Of a DNA stretch of 64,000 nt, positions 8,167-16,870 are shown one piece after another. This stretch comes from JBDHWG01 sp046328525 (GTDB lineage: Bacteria; Chloroflexota; Anaerolineae; Epilineales; JAHCIE01). The translations under genes and the position numbers were made by a program. The stretch is taken from NCBI GenBank assembly GCA_046328525.1, contig JAXLWK010000003.1, positions 1,550,001 to 1,614,000 of the forward strand, written 5' to 3'. The notes beneath the pieces were generated by a model. That model had not been told where the DNA came from. It did no database searches and was given only the letters and a program-made list of their open reading frames with translations. How positions within the stretch are numbered: the stretch's first letter is position 1; the number at the start of each line of letters is the position of its first letter.

Positions 8167-9657
8167 CTACTTGTTGTACTTGTCGTAGATCGCCTGGCAG
8201 GCGGCCTGCGTCTCCTTGATGGCGTCGTCAATGCTCTTCTTGTCCACGACGATCTTCTGCACCATCTTCGGCGTCAGGAAGTTATTCTGATACTCGGCGA
8301 AAGCGGCGTTGTCCACGTCGGGGTACGCCGGGGCTGTGCCGTTGACCGCCAGGTCCGCCAGGCCCTTGTGCACCTCACTCGTCTGGAAGATCGGCGCCGA
8401 CTGCTGGCCCTTGAGCACGGGGCCGTAGATGGCGTTGGCGAAGTAGTCGGCCATGAACTTGTCGTCGGCCAGGTACTCCATCAGGTCCTTCGCCAGCTCC
8501 TTGTTCTTGCTGTTCGCCCAGATACCGCGGTAGTTCGGGTTCTGGGTTGAGATGCGCATCTTGGGGCCGGCCGGCAGCACCGAGTACTTCGTCGCGTCGA
8601 GCAGCTCTTTGTCGTTCTGCTGCATCCAGATGCTCACGCTGCCGGTGTTGGCGATGAACAGCGCCTGGCCGGACTGGTAGGCGTTGTTGTCCCCCGCGCC
8701 GTCCCACGTCGTCACCCCGGGCGGGAAGAGGTTCTGGGCGTAGGCGTCGGTGATCCACTTGAGGAACGCCCGCGTCTCCGGCGAGTCGATCGTACACTTC
8801 TTGCCGGTGTCGTCGGCGACGCGCCCGCCCCACGACTGCATCATCTGCGTCGTCAGGTTGGCGTCGCCGACATTGGATAGGGCGAAGCCCATGCCGAAGG
8901 TCTTGGGCGGCTTCTGCGCTGCCGCCGCCTGCTTCGACAGCTCCTCCCACGTGTCGGGGGCCTTGTCGAAACCGGCCGCCTTCAGGGCATCTGTGCGGCG
9001 GAACAGGACGTTGCCGCCGACACCAAAGGGGATGCCGGGAATCTTGCCGTTGAACGTCTTGGGGTCGGTGGCCTTGGCAACGGGCGCCAACCAGCCGCCG
9101 TGGGCGTCGCCGATCTTCTTGTACAGGTCATCCACGGGCACGAGCTGGTTCTGGGCGTTGAGCTGGAGCATGAAGTCGCGGCCCAGGTCGAAGGCGTCGG
9201 GCGCGTTGCCTGCCTGGATGGCCGCCGAGACCTTCTGGACGGTCTCGTTCTGGTTGACCATCACCACCTCGACCGGGACATTGCGCGCCTTGCCCCACTC
9301 CTTGATGCGCTCCTCCAGCATCTTGTTGGCCTTGTCCGAGAAGATCAGGCCGCCCCAGTAGACGAACTTGTCGCCCTGGAGCTTGGGCAGGGCGCCCGCC
9401 GCGCCACCGGCGGCCGCGGCAGCGGTGGGCTGGGCCGCCGCCGGCGCCGTTGTCGGCTGCGCGGCCTTCGGGGCCGCCGTAGGCGCGTCCGCCTGCTTCG
9501 CCGCCGGCGCGGCGGTGGCCTGCGCCTGGGCGGGCTGCTGCGCGGGCGCGGCCGGCGCGGCCGGCTGCTGGGCGCACGCGGCCACGGCCAGCGCCAACAG
9601 GGCGACGATGGCGGCCAACACGGTGAGATGGGTGAAACGGTTGTGCAGTCGGTGCAT
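8167..9657 (-). CDS. Sugar ABC transporter substrate-binding lipoprotein
   Basis: 496 residues from the ATG at 9657, which sits six bases behind AGGAGG. The signal peptide ends in a lipobox (LALAVAAC), so the mature protein should be lipid-anchored outside the membrane. About 70 residues of Ala/Pro/Gln/Thr-rich linker follow before the folded domain begins at KLQGDKFVYWGG. The rest resembles family 1 extracellular solute-binding proteins, with typical segments NAPDAFDLGRDF and PDTWEELSKQAAAAQ. It lies between the ManD-like gene and two permease genes in one leftward operon. Confidence 0.92.
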   Translation of the reverse strand: MHRLHNRFTHLTVLAAIVALLALAVAACAQQPAAPAAPAQQPAQAQATAAPAAKQADAPTAAPKAAQPTTAPAAAQPTAAAAAGGAAGALPKLQGDKFVYWGGLIFSDKANKMLEERIKEWGKARNVPVEVVMVNQNETVQKVSAAIQAGNAPDAFDLGRDFMLQLNAQNQLVPVDDLYKKIGDAHGGWLAPVAKATDPKTFNGKIPGIPFGVGGNVLFRRTDALKAAGFDKAPDTWEELSKQAAAAQKPPKTFGMGFALSNVGDANLTTQMMQSWGGRVADDTGKKCTIDSPETRAFLKWITDAYAQNLFPPGVTTWDGAGDNNAYQSGQALFIANTGSVSIWMQQNDKELLDATKYSVLPAGPKMRISTQNPNYRGIWANSKNKELAKDLMEYLADDKFMADYFANAIYGPVLKGQQSAPIFQTSEVHKGLADLAVNGTAPAYPDVDNAAFAEYQNNFLTPKMVQKIVVDKKSIDDAIKETQAACQAIYDKYNK

Positions 9658-9699
9658 CAATCTCCTCCTTGAGCTTTTGCTGAACAGGCGGTCTGCCTG

Positions 9700-10926
9700 T
9701 TAGTAACCGTGCATACTGCCGTCGGCGCGGCGAATCGCGGGCAGGTACTTGCGGTGCCACGGGGAGCGCGCCGCCAACTCCTCGTTGATGTCCACGCCCA
9801 GGCCGGGCGCGTCGGGCAGCCTGAGGTAGCCATCCTCGAACCACGCACCGCCGGTCATGGTGTCGTGGACGATGTCGGCGTGGCGCACCCACTCCTGGAT
9901 GCCGAAGTTGGGGATCGCCATGCCGACGTGCGCCGACGCCGCCGCGCCGATGGGGCCGACATCGCCGGGGCCGTGGAAGGCGGTGCGGATGTCGAACGGC
10001 TCGGCCAGCGCCGCCAGCTTCTTGCCCTCGGTGATGCCGCCAATGTGCATCGGCGAGCAGCGCATGTAGTCAATGGTCTGCTCCAGGAGCATGGGCATGA
10101 TCTGAAACTTGCTGCTGATGATCTCGCCGATGCCCAGCGGCGTCGTGCTGGCCTGGCGCACGATGCGCATCCCCTCGACGTTTTCCGGGCTGATGGGGTC
10201 TTCCAGGAACATCAGGCGATACGGCTCCAGGCTCTTCGCCAGCCGCGCCGCCTGAATCGGCGACAGGCGGCCGTGGGCATCGTGGAACAGCTCGACGTCC
10301 CACCCGACCTTGTCGCGCAAGCGATCGAAGAGCTTCGGAACTATTTGCAGGTATGGCTCCGGCTCCCAGACGCCCTCGTAAGGCAGCCGCTTCTCGAACG
10401 CCTCGCGGTAGGCGGGGTCGTTCTTGTCCTCAGCCCCGTAGCCGCCGGGCATCCCCGGCGTCTCGACCTGGGCGCGAATGACCTTGTAGCCGCGCTCCTT
10501 GTACTTGAGCACTTCGTCGGTGGCTTCCTCAAGATCGCGGCCGTGGGCGTGAACGTAGGTCAGCAAGCCCCGCCGTGTCGGGCCGCCGAGCAGCGAGTAG
10601 ACCGGCAGCCCGGCCACCTTGCCCTTGATGTCCCACAGCGCCATGTCAATGGCGGCCAGCGCCGTGTTCTGGATGGGGCCGCCGCGCCAGTACGCGCCGC
10701 GATACAGGTACTTCCAGATGTCCTCGATGGCGCCGGGGTCCTTGCCGATCAGCACCGGCGCCAGGTGATTCTCCAGGAGCGACGCGACGGCCAGCTCCCG
10801 CCCATTCTTGGTGCCTTCGCCGACACCGTAGACGCCCTGGTCGGTCATGATCTTGACCAGGACGTAAGTTTGGCCCGCCTCGCCGGCGGGACACGTCACG
10901 ATGACGCGAACCTCGGTTATCTTCAT
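9700..10926 (-). CDS. Enolase-superfamily sugar acid dehydratase, ManD/RspA-like
   Basis: 408 residues from the ATG at 10926. The mandelate racemase/muconate lactonizing fold shows an N-terminal capping domain (residues 1-120) and a barrel with the three acidic metal ligands in the expected places: FHDAHGR (Asp216), FLEDPISPEN (Glu242) and GIGEII (Glu268). FHDAHGR carries the extra histidine (His218) of ManD-type mannonate/gluconate dehydratases, and IPNFGIQEW near the end also matches that subgroup. It probably dehydrates a hexonate to a 2-keto-3-deoxy acid. The binding-protein gene starts 42 bases downstream, so enzyme and importer are one operon. The exact substrate is not readable from sequence. 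Confidence 0.85.
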   Translation of the reverse strand: MKITEVRVIVTCPAGEAGQTYVLVKIMTDQGVYGVGEGTKNGRELAVASLLENHLAPVLIGKDPGAIEDIWKYLYRGAYWRGGPIQNTALAAIDMALWDIKGKVAGLPVYSLLGGPTRRGLLTYVHAHGRDLEEATDEVLKYKERGYKVIRAQVETPGMPGGYGAEDKNDPAYREAFEKRLPYEGVWEPEPYLQIVPKLFDRLRDKVGWDVELFHDAHGRLSPIQAARLAKSLEPYRLMFLEDPISPENVEGMRIVRQASTTPLGIGEIISSKFQIMPMLLEQTIDYMRCSPMHIGGITEGKKLAALAEPFDIRTAFHGPGDVGPIGAAASAHVGMAIPNFGIQEWVRHADIVHDTMTGGAWFEDGYLRLPDAPGLGVDINEELAARSPWHRKYLPAIRRADGSMHGY

Positions 10927-11142
10927 CGGTAACCCTGCAGGATGGTGGTGGTGACTACGCGAGTCACGCGGTGGGTGAAAGAAGGAAAGATGGAACTGCG
11001 CTGCCCCGCTGCGGCTGATGGGGCGGCGAGCGCTGAGTCTACAACGACGCGGGTTGAGTGTCAAGTGAAGCGGCGGCTCAATCGTCCCTGGCGCGTCACG
11101 CCCACAATAAGAAAAGCTCTAGCCAAAGAGGGACTCGTGGTG

Positions 11143-11148
11143 TATAAT
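11143..11148 (+). promoter_or_regulatory. -10 box upstream of the acyltransferase gene
   Basis: A perfect TATAAT lies 26 bases before the start codon, in the 248-base gap between divergent genes. No convincing -35 box is seen at the normal distance. I see nothing else in this gap. Confidence 0.45.
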
Positions 11149-11174
11149 GGATGTGAGAGGAGAGGAGGCCCAAG

Positions 11175-12710
11175 ATGGCGTCCACCGACACGCGGCCTGC
11201 TCCTGCGACCGCCGAGGCCCTCCACGCGGCGACACCGGCGACCCGCGACCGCTACGTTGACCTTGTGCGCGCCGCGGCGATTCTGCTGGTCGTGTGCGGC
11301 CACTGGCTCATGGCCGTGGTAGACTGGGACGGGCCGGTGTGGCTCGGCAATCTCCTCGTGATTCTGCCCCAGCTCCAGTTTCTGACCTGGACGCTTCAGG
11401 TCATGCCGCTGTTCTTCTTCGTCGGCGGGTTTGCAACCCTCCTGAGCCTGCAATCTACGCGCCTCAAAGGCGGCGGCTACGCCGACTTCCTCCATCACCG
11501 CGCCATCCGCATGCTGCGGCCCATTGGGTTCTTCCTCGCCCTCTGGGCGCCGCTGGCGATCGTCTTGGCGCTCGCGCGTCCCGCGTCCGTGGCGATTCAG
11601 ACCATCTGCCTGATTGCGGTGCAGCCGCTCTGGTTCATCGCCGCCTACTTGCTGGTGGTCGGCATAACCCCTCTCACCCTGGCGCTTCATCGGCGGTGGG
11701 GCGCGGCGGTCCCGGCGATCCTGTGCGGCATCGTGGTCGTGGTGGACGCGGTTCGCTTTCAGCTAGACTTGTTCGCGGTCGGGGCGATCAACTTCCTGGC
11801 AGTGTGGATCCTGGCCTACCAACTCGGCTACTTCTACGCCGACGGTCGGCTGCAAAAGATACGACGCGGCTGGCTCGTAGCCGTCGCCATCGGCGGGGTT
11901 GCCCTGCTGATTGCGCTGACGACCTATGGGCCGTACCCGCGCAGCCTGGTCGGCCTGCCGAGCGACCGCTTCTCGAACATGTTCCCGCCGACCCTGTGCA
12001 TCGGCGTCCTGGTGATTCTGCTGGTCGCGGTGGCCTTGCTGCTGCGCGAGCCGCTGACGCGCCTGACTCAGCGCCCAAGAGTCTGGGCGCTCGTCGTCGG
12101 CGTCAACATGGTAATCATGACGATCTTCCTGTGGCACCTGACGGCGTTTTCGCTTGCTATCAGCGCGCTGCACGCCCTGGGCATCTCTCTGCCAGAGCCA
12201 GGCAGCACCGCCTGGGTGCTGACCCTGCCCCTGTGGTTCGGCTGCCTGGCCGCGGTCCTTTTCGGCCTGGTCAGGCTCTTTGGCCCGGTTGAAACCGCGC
12301 CCCTGCCCTCGCGTCCCATCGTCGGCCCCAGCAAGCCACGCGCCATCCTGGGCGTGGTCGGCCTGCTCTACGTCATCGTCGGGATTTTGCTCCTGGCATA
12401 CAGCGGCCTCGCCAGCCTGGTGTCCGGGGATGCCGTCCCACTATTTGGCTTTGTCGCCGACGCCCTGGTCGCGCTCATCCGCCTCGGCCTGGGGGCTGCG
12501 CTCATCCGCGCCGCGGCCAGCGCGAGCATGCGCCGCGCGGCGACGGTGATTGCGGCGCTCCTGGTGGCGCTCGCCGGCGTCGAGGCGCTCCTGCCGAGTG
12601 CGGCCGGCGGCCCCGGCGACGCCGTTGTCCACGCGGCGACGGCGCTCATTGTGGCGGCGGCCCTCGCTGCGACAGCGCGGCGCGGCCACCTGACCCACGT
12701 CCACCTATAG
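11175..12710 (+). CDS. Acyltransferase-3 family membrane protein
   Basis: 511 residues from the ATG at 11175, behind GAGAGGAGG. The N-terminal motif RYVDLVRAAAILLVVCGHWL (residues 24-43) is the family signature, with the histidine expected to be catalytic. About ten membrane helices make up residues 30-370. A further hydrophobic block at about 400-500 (four helices, the last region rich in Ala/Arg) is an extension beyond the usual 350-400 residue core. Members O-acetylate or O-acylate exported glycans and lipids. It converges on the SHMT-like gene with two bases between stops. Confidence 0.8.
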   Translation: MASTDTRPAPATAEALHAATPATRDRYVDLVRAAAILLVVCGHWLMAVVDWDGPVWLGNLLVILPQLQFLTWTLQVMPLFFFVGGFATLLSLQSTRLKGGGYADFLHHRAIRMLRPIGFFLALWAPLAIVLALARPASVAIQTICLIAVQPLWFIAAYLLVVGITPLTLALHRRWGAAVPAILCGIVVVVDAVRFQLDLFAVGAINFLAVWILAYQLGYFYADGRLQKIRRGWLVAVAIGGVALLIALTTYGPYPRSLVGLPSDRFSNMFPPTLCIGVLVILLVAVALLLREPLTRLTQRPRVWALVVGVNMVIMTIFLWHLTAFSLAISALHALGISLPEPGSTAWVLTLPLWFGCLAAVLFGLVRLFGPVETAPLPSRPIVGPSKPRAILGVVGLLYVIVGILLLAYSGLASLVSGDAVPLFGFVADALVALIRLGLGAALIRAAASASMRRAATVIAALLVALAGVEALLPSAAGGPGDAVVHAATALIVAAALAATARRGHLTHVHL

Positions 12711-12712
12711 CC

Positions 12713-14050
12713 CTAACACCGCACGTAGTGCAGGTCCTGGAACTGGGCGCGGAAGTCCACCACCCCAGGCTTCACCCGCGCCGGGTCTTCGCCCTGCACC
12801 AGCACCCGCGCCATGAATTGCGCGACGGTGCGCATGTCCGCCGGCTCCATGCCCCAGCGCGTCACCTCCTGCGTGCCGATGCGGATGGCGTTCGCATCGT
12901 CCGGCAGCTCCGCGATGGGCAGCGTGATGCTGCTCATCAGCAGGTTGGCGCCGGAGAGGAGCGCCGAGGCGCGGTTGCCGCCGCCGTAGGCCAGCGCCTG
13001 CACCGCGACATGCTGTGAGGCCGTGAACCCCCGCCCTTCGACATGGTGCACCGTGACACCGAACTCGTGTAGCGCCTCGGCCAGCGCCTGGGCGTTGGCA
13101 ATGCACGCCGCGCCGTACTGCGGCCCGAACTCCGCCAGGTCCAGCACGGCCACGATCATCGCCGCCGCCTTGCTCAGGTCGAAGTTGGCCGTCATGCCCG
13201 GATAGGCGACCCGCTCGATGCGGTCGGCCAGCTCCGCCGACGTGGTCAGGATCATGCCGGACGGGGGGCCGCCGAACGACTTGTACGTCGAGCCGGTCAT
13301 GACATGGGCGCCCTCGTGCAGCGGCTGCTGGAAGTGGCCGCCGGCGATGAGGCCACCCATGTGGGCCGCGTCGTAGAGCACCCACGCGCCGATTTCGTCC
13401 GCCACCTGGCGCACCACCTCCAGCGAGTACGGGAACAGGCACATGCTGCCCGCGACGATGATGAGCTTGGGGCGCAGCGCCCGCGCCTTCGCCACGAACG
13501 CCGCCGCGTCAATATCCATGCGCGCGACATCGAACGGCGCCTCGTGAATGTCGAGGCCGTACAGGCCGGCCGCGCCGGCGACGTGGTGGCTGACGTGGCC
13601 CGCCGCCGCGTCGGAGAAGGCCATGATTTTGTCGCCCGGCTTTGTCGTCGCCATGTAGACGTAGAGATTGGAGATCGTGCCGCTCGGCACGCGGTACTCG
13701 GCGTAGGGCGCGTCGAAGAGCTTCTTGAGCAGCGCCGACAGCATGATCTCGATCTGGTCGCCGTACTGCATGCCCATGTTGTACTTCGCGCCGGGGTAGC
13801 CCAGGCTGGCGCGGCTGCCGAGCGTGGACGACAGCATGCGGCCGACGCGCGGGTTGACGATGTTGGTGCCGGCGTAGAGCTGCACGCACTCGTGGTCCAT
13901 GTAGCGCTCGTGGGTGTTCACGAGGCGCTCAAGCTCCGTGTCCAGCTCGGCCGGCGACATCGTCAGGTAGCGGGCCGTGTTTTCCTGGATAAACGTATCA
14001 ACCTCGGAGCCAACCCACGGGCGGCGCGAGGCGAGTTCTTCGACGTTCAT
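12713..14050 (-). CDS. Serine hydroxymethyltransferase-like PLP enzyme
   Basis: 445 residues from the ATG at 14050, with GGAGGT upstream. The SHMT fold is indicated by ASLGYPGAKYNMGMQYGD (residues 81-98), the PLP aspartate and histidine in YDAAHMGGLIAGG (Asp227, His230) and the Schiff-base lysine in TGSTYKSFGGPPSG (Lys257). In canonical GlyA the last motif is TTTTHKTLRGPRGG, so this copy differs where substrate and folate bind. It may be a divergent aldolase or a specialised hydroxymethyltransferase rather than the housekeeping enzyme. It stands alone, downstream of a palindromic repeat. Confidence 0.8.
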   Translation of the reverse strand: MNVEELASRRPWVGSEVDTFIQENTARYLTMSPAELDTELERLVNTHERYMDHECVQLYAGTNIVNPRVGRMLSSTLGSRASLGYPGAKYNMGMQYGDQIEIMLSALLKKLFDAPYAEYRVPSGTISNLYVYMATTKPGDKIMAFSDAAAGHVSHHVAGAAGLYGLDIHEAPFDVARMDIDAAAFVAKARALRPKLIIVAGSMCLFPYSLEVVRQVADEIGAWVLYDAAHMGGLIAGGHFQQPLHEGAHVMTGSTYKSFGGPPSGMILTTSAELADRIERVAYPGMTANFDLSKAAAMIVAVLDLAEFGPQYGAACIANAQALAEALHEFGVTVHHVEGRGFTASQHVAVQALAYGGGNRASALLSGANLLMSSITLPIAELPDDANAIRIGTQEVTRWGMEPADMRTVAQFMARVLVQGEDPARVKPGVVDFRAQFQDLHYVRC

Positions 14051-14162
14051 GGGACCTCCACAGGGCGGGTGTTTTGTGGCTTGCGCACGCGAACCAGGCT
14101 GCGAAAGCCCTGGAAACGCGCGGTCCCAAGTATACACCGAAGCCCGCTGTGGGAGTAGCAGA

Positions 14163-14190
14163 GTAGAGACGCGGTATACCGCGTCTCTAC
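14163..14190. repeat. Perfect 28-bp palindrome
   Basis: The half-site GTAGAGACGCGGTA is followed at once by its exact reverse complement. It lies in the 170-base gap between the SHMT-like and deacetylase genes and would form a strong cruciform or hairpin. It resembles dispersed intergenic repeats more than a regulator site. Confidence 0.7.
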
Positions 14191-14220
14191 CGCCCGTCGG
14201 AGGCGCTGCGCGTGTCAATG

Positions 14221-15036
14221 CTATCCGAGGCGCTGCGCCACGTCGCCCATGCGCTCGAAGCGCACATCGCCCGTGGCGCGGCAGTGGTTAATGAAATCCT
14301 CTAGCATCGCCATCCGATGCCCGCGCCCAATCACCTGCGGGTGCATGGCGATGGTCAGGATGCCGCTGTCCACGTGCTGCGCCATCCAGTCGAAGTCCGC
14401 CGTCCAAATCTCCAGCACCTTGCTGGGCGCCGACGTGCCGTTACGGTAGGGGTTGAAGTTGAACTGGAAGTGCGCCCAGTCGTCGAACTCGTACGACATG
14501 GGCAACTCCCACACTCGCGCCTCCGTCCCGCGCACCAGCGGCGTCTGCTGCGTCACCCTGTCGCCCAGGCGCGGGTGGTACGGGCGGAAGTCGTCGGCCA
14601 TGAGGCTCGAGTCGTACAGGAAACCGTGCTCCTCGATGAGGGACAGGGTGACGGTTGAGTAGTCGCCCGACGGCGAGCGGAAGCCGAGCGGCTGGACGCC
14701 GACCCTGGCGAGGGCCTCCAGGGCGCGCTCCATGTCCCGCCGCTCCTCGTCCGGCGTTTGCAGGCTCGGGTCCACGTGGGCGTAGGAGTGGTGGCCGACC
14801 TCGTGGCCCGCGTCCAGGATCATGCGCACTTCGTCGGGGAACGACTCAACCGTGTGGCCGGGGATAAAGAAGGTCGCGGCGATGTCATTACGCCGCAGCA
14901 GGTCGAGGATGCGCGGGACGCCGACGCGCGCCCCGTACTCGCCACGGTAAAGCATGGCCGGCGTGACGTTCTGGTAGCCGAACCAGACGGACATGGCATC
15001 GAAGTCGAATGTGAGGCAGACAGTGTTGTTAGGCAT
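14221..15036 (-). CDS. Polysaccharide deacetylase family protein
   Basis: 271 residues from the ATG at 15036. The NodB-homology motifs are present: LTFDFDA (catalytic base Asp11, metal ligand Asp13), GHHSYAHVDP with the His83/His87 metal ligands, and GFRSPSGDYS. No signal peptide is visible, which points to the intracellular or peptidoglycan-deacetylase-like subgroup that also contains amidases acting on small molecules. It is followed by a palindrome and the SHMT-like gene on the same strand, and preceded by the YfcE-like gene behind a terminator hairpin. Confidence 0.88.
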   Translation of the reverse strand: MPNNTVCLTFDFDAMSVWFGYQNVTPAMLYRGEYGARVGVPRILDLLRRNDIAATFFIPGHTVESFPDEVRMILDAGHEVGHHSYAHVDPSLQTPDEERRDMERALEALARVGVQPLGFRSPSGDYSTVTLSLIEEHGFLYDSSLMADDFRPYHPRLGDRVTQQTPLVRGTEARVWELPMSYEFDDWAHFQFNFNPYRNGTSAPSKVLEIWTADFDWMAQHVDSGILTIAMHPQVIGRGHRMAMLEDFINHCRATGDVRFERMGDVAQRLG

Positions 15037-15120
15037 GGGCTTCCTTACACGAGGTGTGGAATAGTGACCTTGACGAAACGCAGCGAGCGGCCGCCAATCG
15101 GCGACTCGAGGCCAAAACAA

Positions 15121-15145
15121 AATTCTCCCCACAGCGGGGAGAATT
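15121..15145 (-). terminator. Rho-independent terminator after the YfcE-like gene
   Basis: AATTCTCCCC and GGGGAGAATT form a perfect 10-bp stem around a 5-base loop. On the minus strand the stem is followed by TTGTTTTGG, a reasonable U-tract. Confidence 0.8.
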
Positions 15146-15178
15146 CGTTGACGCCAGGGGCATACCGCCAGGCGGCGT

Positions 15179-15805
15179 CTAGGGTGTGGCCGCCGCCATG
15201 CGGGTAGCCGCCACGGCTCCCTGTCCCAACTGCAAGACGGCGCCGTCAATGACCCGGCCCAACTCCAGCACAGCGATACTGGGGCCGGCCGACAGAACGA
15301 CGCCGGCCGCCGTGGCGACGGCGCCGGGGTTCATGATGAGCGTGTGATCGTGCTGGATGCGGCAGGCAGCCGCCGGGTGAGCGAAGACGATGCAGTCCGC
15401 AGGCGGGAAGGCGCGCAACAGGGTCATGTGCTGCTCGTGGTGCGCTTCCGCCGAGCGGTCGGCGCCCAGCCAGCCGCGCAAAGTGCCCGTCACCGAGCGT
15501 ACATCGTGGCCGTGGGTGAGAACAATGGACTTGCCGCCAATCTTGAGCAGGCGATGCAGAGGCAGACGGGTCGTGCGGCTGTCCACGTCGCCGGCCACGG
15601 CGAACACAGGGGCAATGGCTTGCAGGCGCGTAATGACCGAGATCTCGCCAATGTCGCCGGCGTGCAGGATCAGGTCCACCCCGGCGAGGGCATCGGCCAC
15701 CATGTCCGGAAGAGCGCCGTAGGTGTTCGCAACGACCCCCACACGTGGGGGGCGGTCGCGGCGCGCGGGCAGACGGACCATCGTGCTGGTGATGTTCTTG
15801 ACCAT
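15179..15805 (-). CDS. YfcE/MJ0936-type calcineurin-like protein, probably catalytically degenerate
   Basis: 208 residues from the ATG at 15805; an in-frame ATG at 15853 is an alternative. The fold is recognisable from GVVANTYG, LILHAGDIGE, FAVAGDVDS, LTHGHD and IMNPGAVA in family order. Three metal-binding motifs are altered. The usual SDTHG is ANTYG (Asp to Asn27, His to Tyr29), the usual GNCD is GDVD, and the usual GHTH is AHPA (142-145). Asp51 and the THGH histidines remain. Family members are small Mn-dependent phosphodiesterases; this one probably cannot hold both metals and may act as a binding protein. Confidence 0.8.
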   Translation of the reverse strand: MVKNITSTMVRLPARRDRPPRVGVVANTYGALPDMVADALAGVDLILHAGDIGEISVITRLQAIAPVFAVAGDVDSRTTRLPLHRLLKIGGKSIVLTHGHDVRSVTGTLRGWLGADRSAEAHHEQHMTLLRAFPPADCIVFAHPAAACRIQHDHTLIMNPGAVATAAGVVLSAGPSIAVLELGRVIDGAVLQLGQGAVAATRMAAATP

Positions 15806-15973
15806 TCGGGGGGAAGGTCCTTTCTCACGCTGAACCTGACGGCCAATGATCATCGCGCGGCGGATACAAGCAACAGTATATCCAGACGCGCAACAGAATC
15901 AAATTGCAGCTTCAGAAACAATACGTGAGCGGATGCCAAAAGTGACGGGCGCGGGGGGCAATTCAGACGAGAT

Positions 15974-16516
15974 TCAGGGTTTGTAGCCGGTGTAGCCGAG
16001 GCGGCGGCGGAGTGAGGCCAGGGCGCGATACTGAAGCTGTTTCACGGCGCCGGCGCTCTTGCCGATCAGCGCGGCAATCTCGCTCGGCTCGAACCCTTCC
16101 ACGAAGCGCAGGTAGAGGACGCGCTGCTGCTCCGGAGTAAGCTGCTCGAACACGGAGCGCACTTCAAGATGGAGAAAGGTGTCTTCGAGGGGCGTGATGA
16201 CAACCGTGACGTCGTCGTAGCGCAGACCGTTGGCCTCGACCAGATGGCGGCGGTACTCGTCAATGACGAGGTTCCGTCCGACGCGGTAGAGCCAGCCCGG
16301 CAGCGCCTCCGGCGGGATCGCGCCCGTCTGAAGCGTGCGGCATAGGCGCAGGAAGACTTCGTTGGTGAAGTCCTCAGCGTTCTCTGCATCGTTCGTCAGA
16401 TAGCACAGATAGCGGTAAAGGCCGTCGTAGTACCGCCCAAACAGATAGCTGATGCGCTCCGGCGACTTGGCAGCATGCGGCTCGGATGCGGCGAGGAGAG
16501 GAATTGCTCTTCCCTT
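15974..16516 (-). CDS. ECF-type sigma-70 family RNA polymerase sigma factor, start codon unclear
   Basis: The frame is open from a TGA at 16517-16519 to the stop at 15974. It encodes a near-complete ECF sigma. Region 2 reads ERISYLFGRYYDGLYRYL, then NAEDFTNEVFLRLCRTLQ, then LPGWLYRVGRNLVIDEYRR. Region 4 reads LTPEQQRVLYLRFVEGFE, then PSEIAALIGKSAGAVKQLQY. There is no ATG, GTG or TTG before region 2. The first in-frame GTG (16162) would leave only region 4. Possible explanations are an ATT start at 16504, a CTG start, or a frameshift (real or sequencing) just upstream. No anti-sigma gene is adjacent. Confidence 0.8.
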   Translation of the reverse strand, partial: KGRAIPLLAASEPHAAKSPERISYLFGRYYDGLYRYLCYLTNDAENAEDFTNEVFLRLCRTLQTGAIPPEALPGWLYRVGRNLVIDEYRRHLVEANGLRYDDVTVVITPLEDTFLHLEVRSVFEQLTPEQQRVLYLRFVEGFEPSEIAALIGKSAGAVKQLQYRALASLRRRLGYTGYKP

Positions 16517-16870
16517 TCAAGCAGGCGCGCAGCCGGGCAAGGCCCATCGCCCCATCCCACCCGCCTCCCAAGCGAGCAGAACAGGCGCAGCCATCCTGGC
16601 AACCCACCCTATCCAGTGGAGCGTCCCCTACCCCACGGCGATCTATCCCAGTCGGCGAGGAAAAGCCCCCTCGCAGCTGACGGAAGGCGCAGCCGCACCT
16701 CGCACAACTGAACGCGCGTACTATTACTGACGCCGGGAGTGTCGTTTGGTTACGGGCTTAGTAACCTAATTCCGCCGGATTTTCGTTTTTTGTAGAATCG
16801 CTACCCAGGGCTTAGTAGGGGCGGGGTTTCATCGTCGGGGCAATGGTAGGGGCGGGTTTGAAACCCGCCC
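16517..16870. other. Intergenic stretch with no supported gene
   Basis: Both strands have open frames here, but none shows family motifs or a good ribosome site. Near 16790 a short AT-rich run appears. The right end contains the GTAGGGGCGGG repeat pair described separately. Confidence 0.5.

Noticed and set aside
9400..9620. Ala/Pro/Gln-rich low-complexity segment as a frameshifted region
   Set aside because: It follows the lipobox in frame and the same kind of linker is present in the peptide-binding lipoprotein, so it is a normal linker.
16374..16607. Minus-strand frames overlapping the sigma factor N-terminus as separate genes
   Set aside because: Their products have no recognisable motifs and overlap the well-supported sigma region 2 in another frame.
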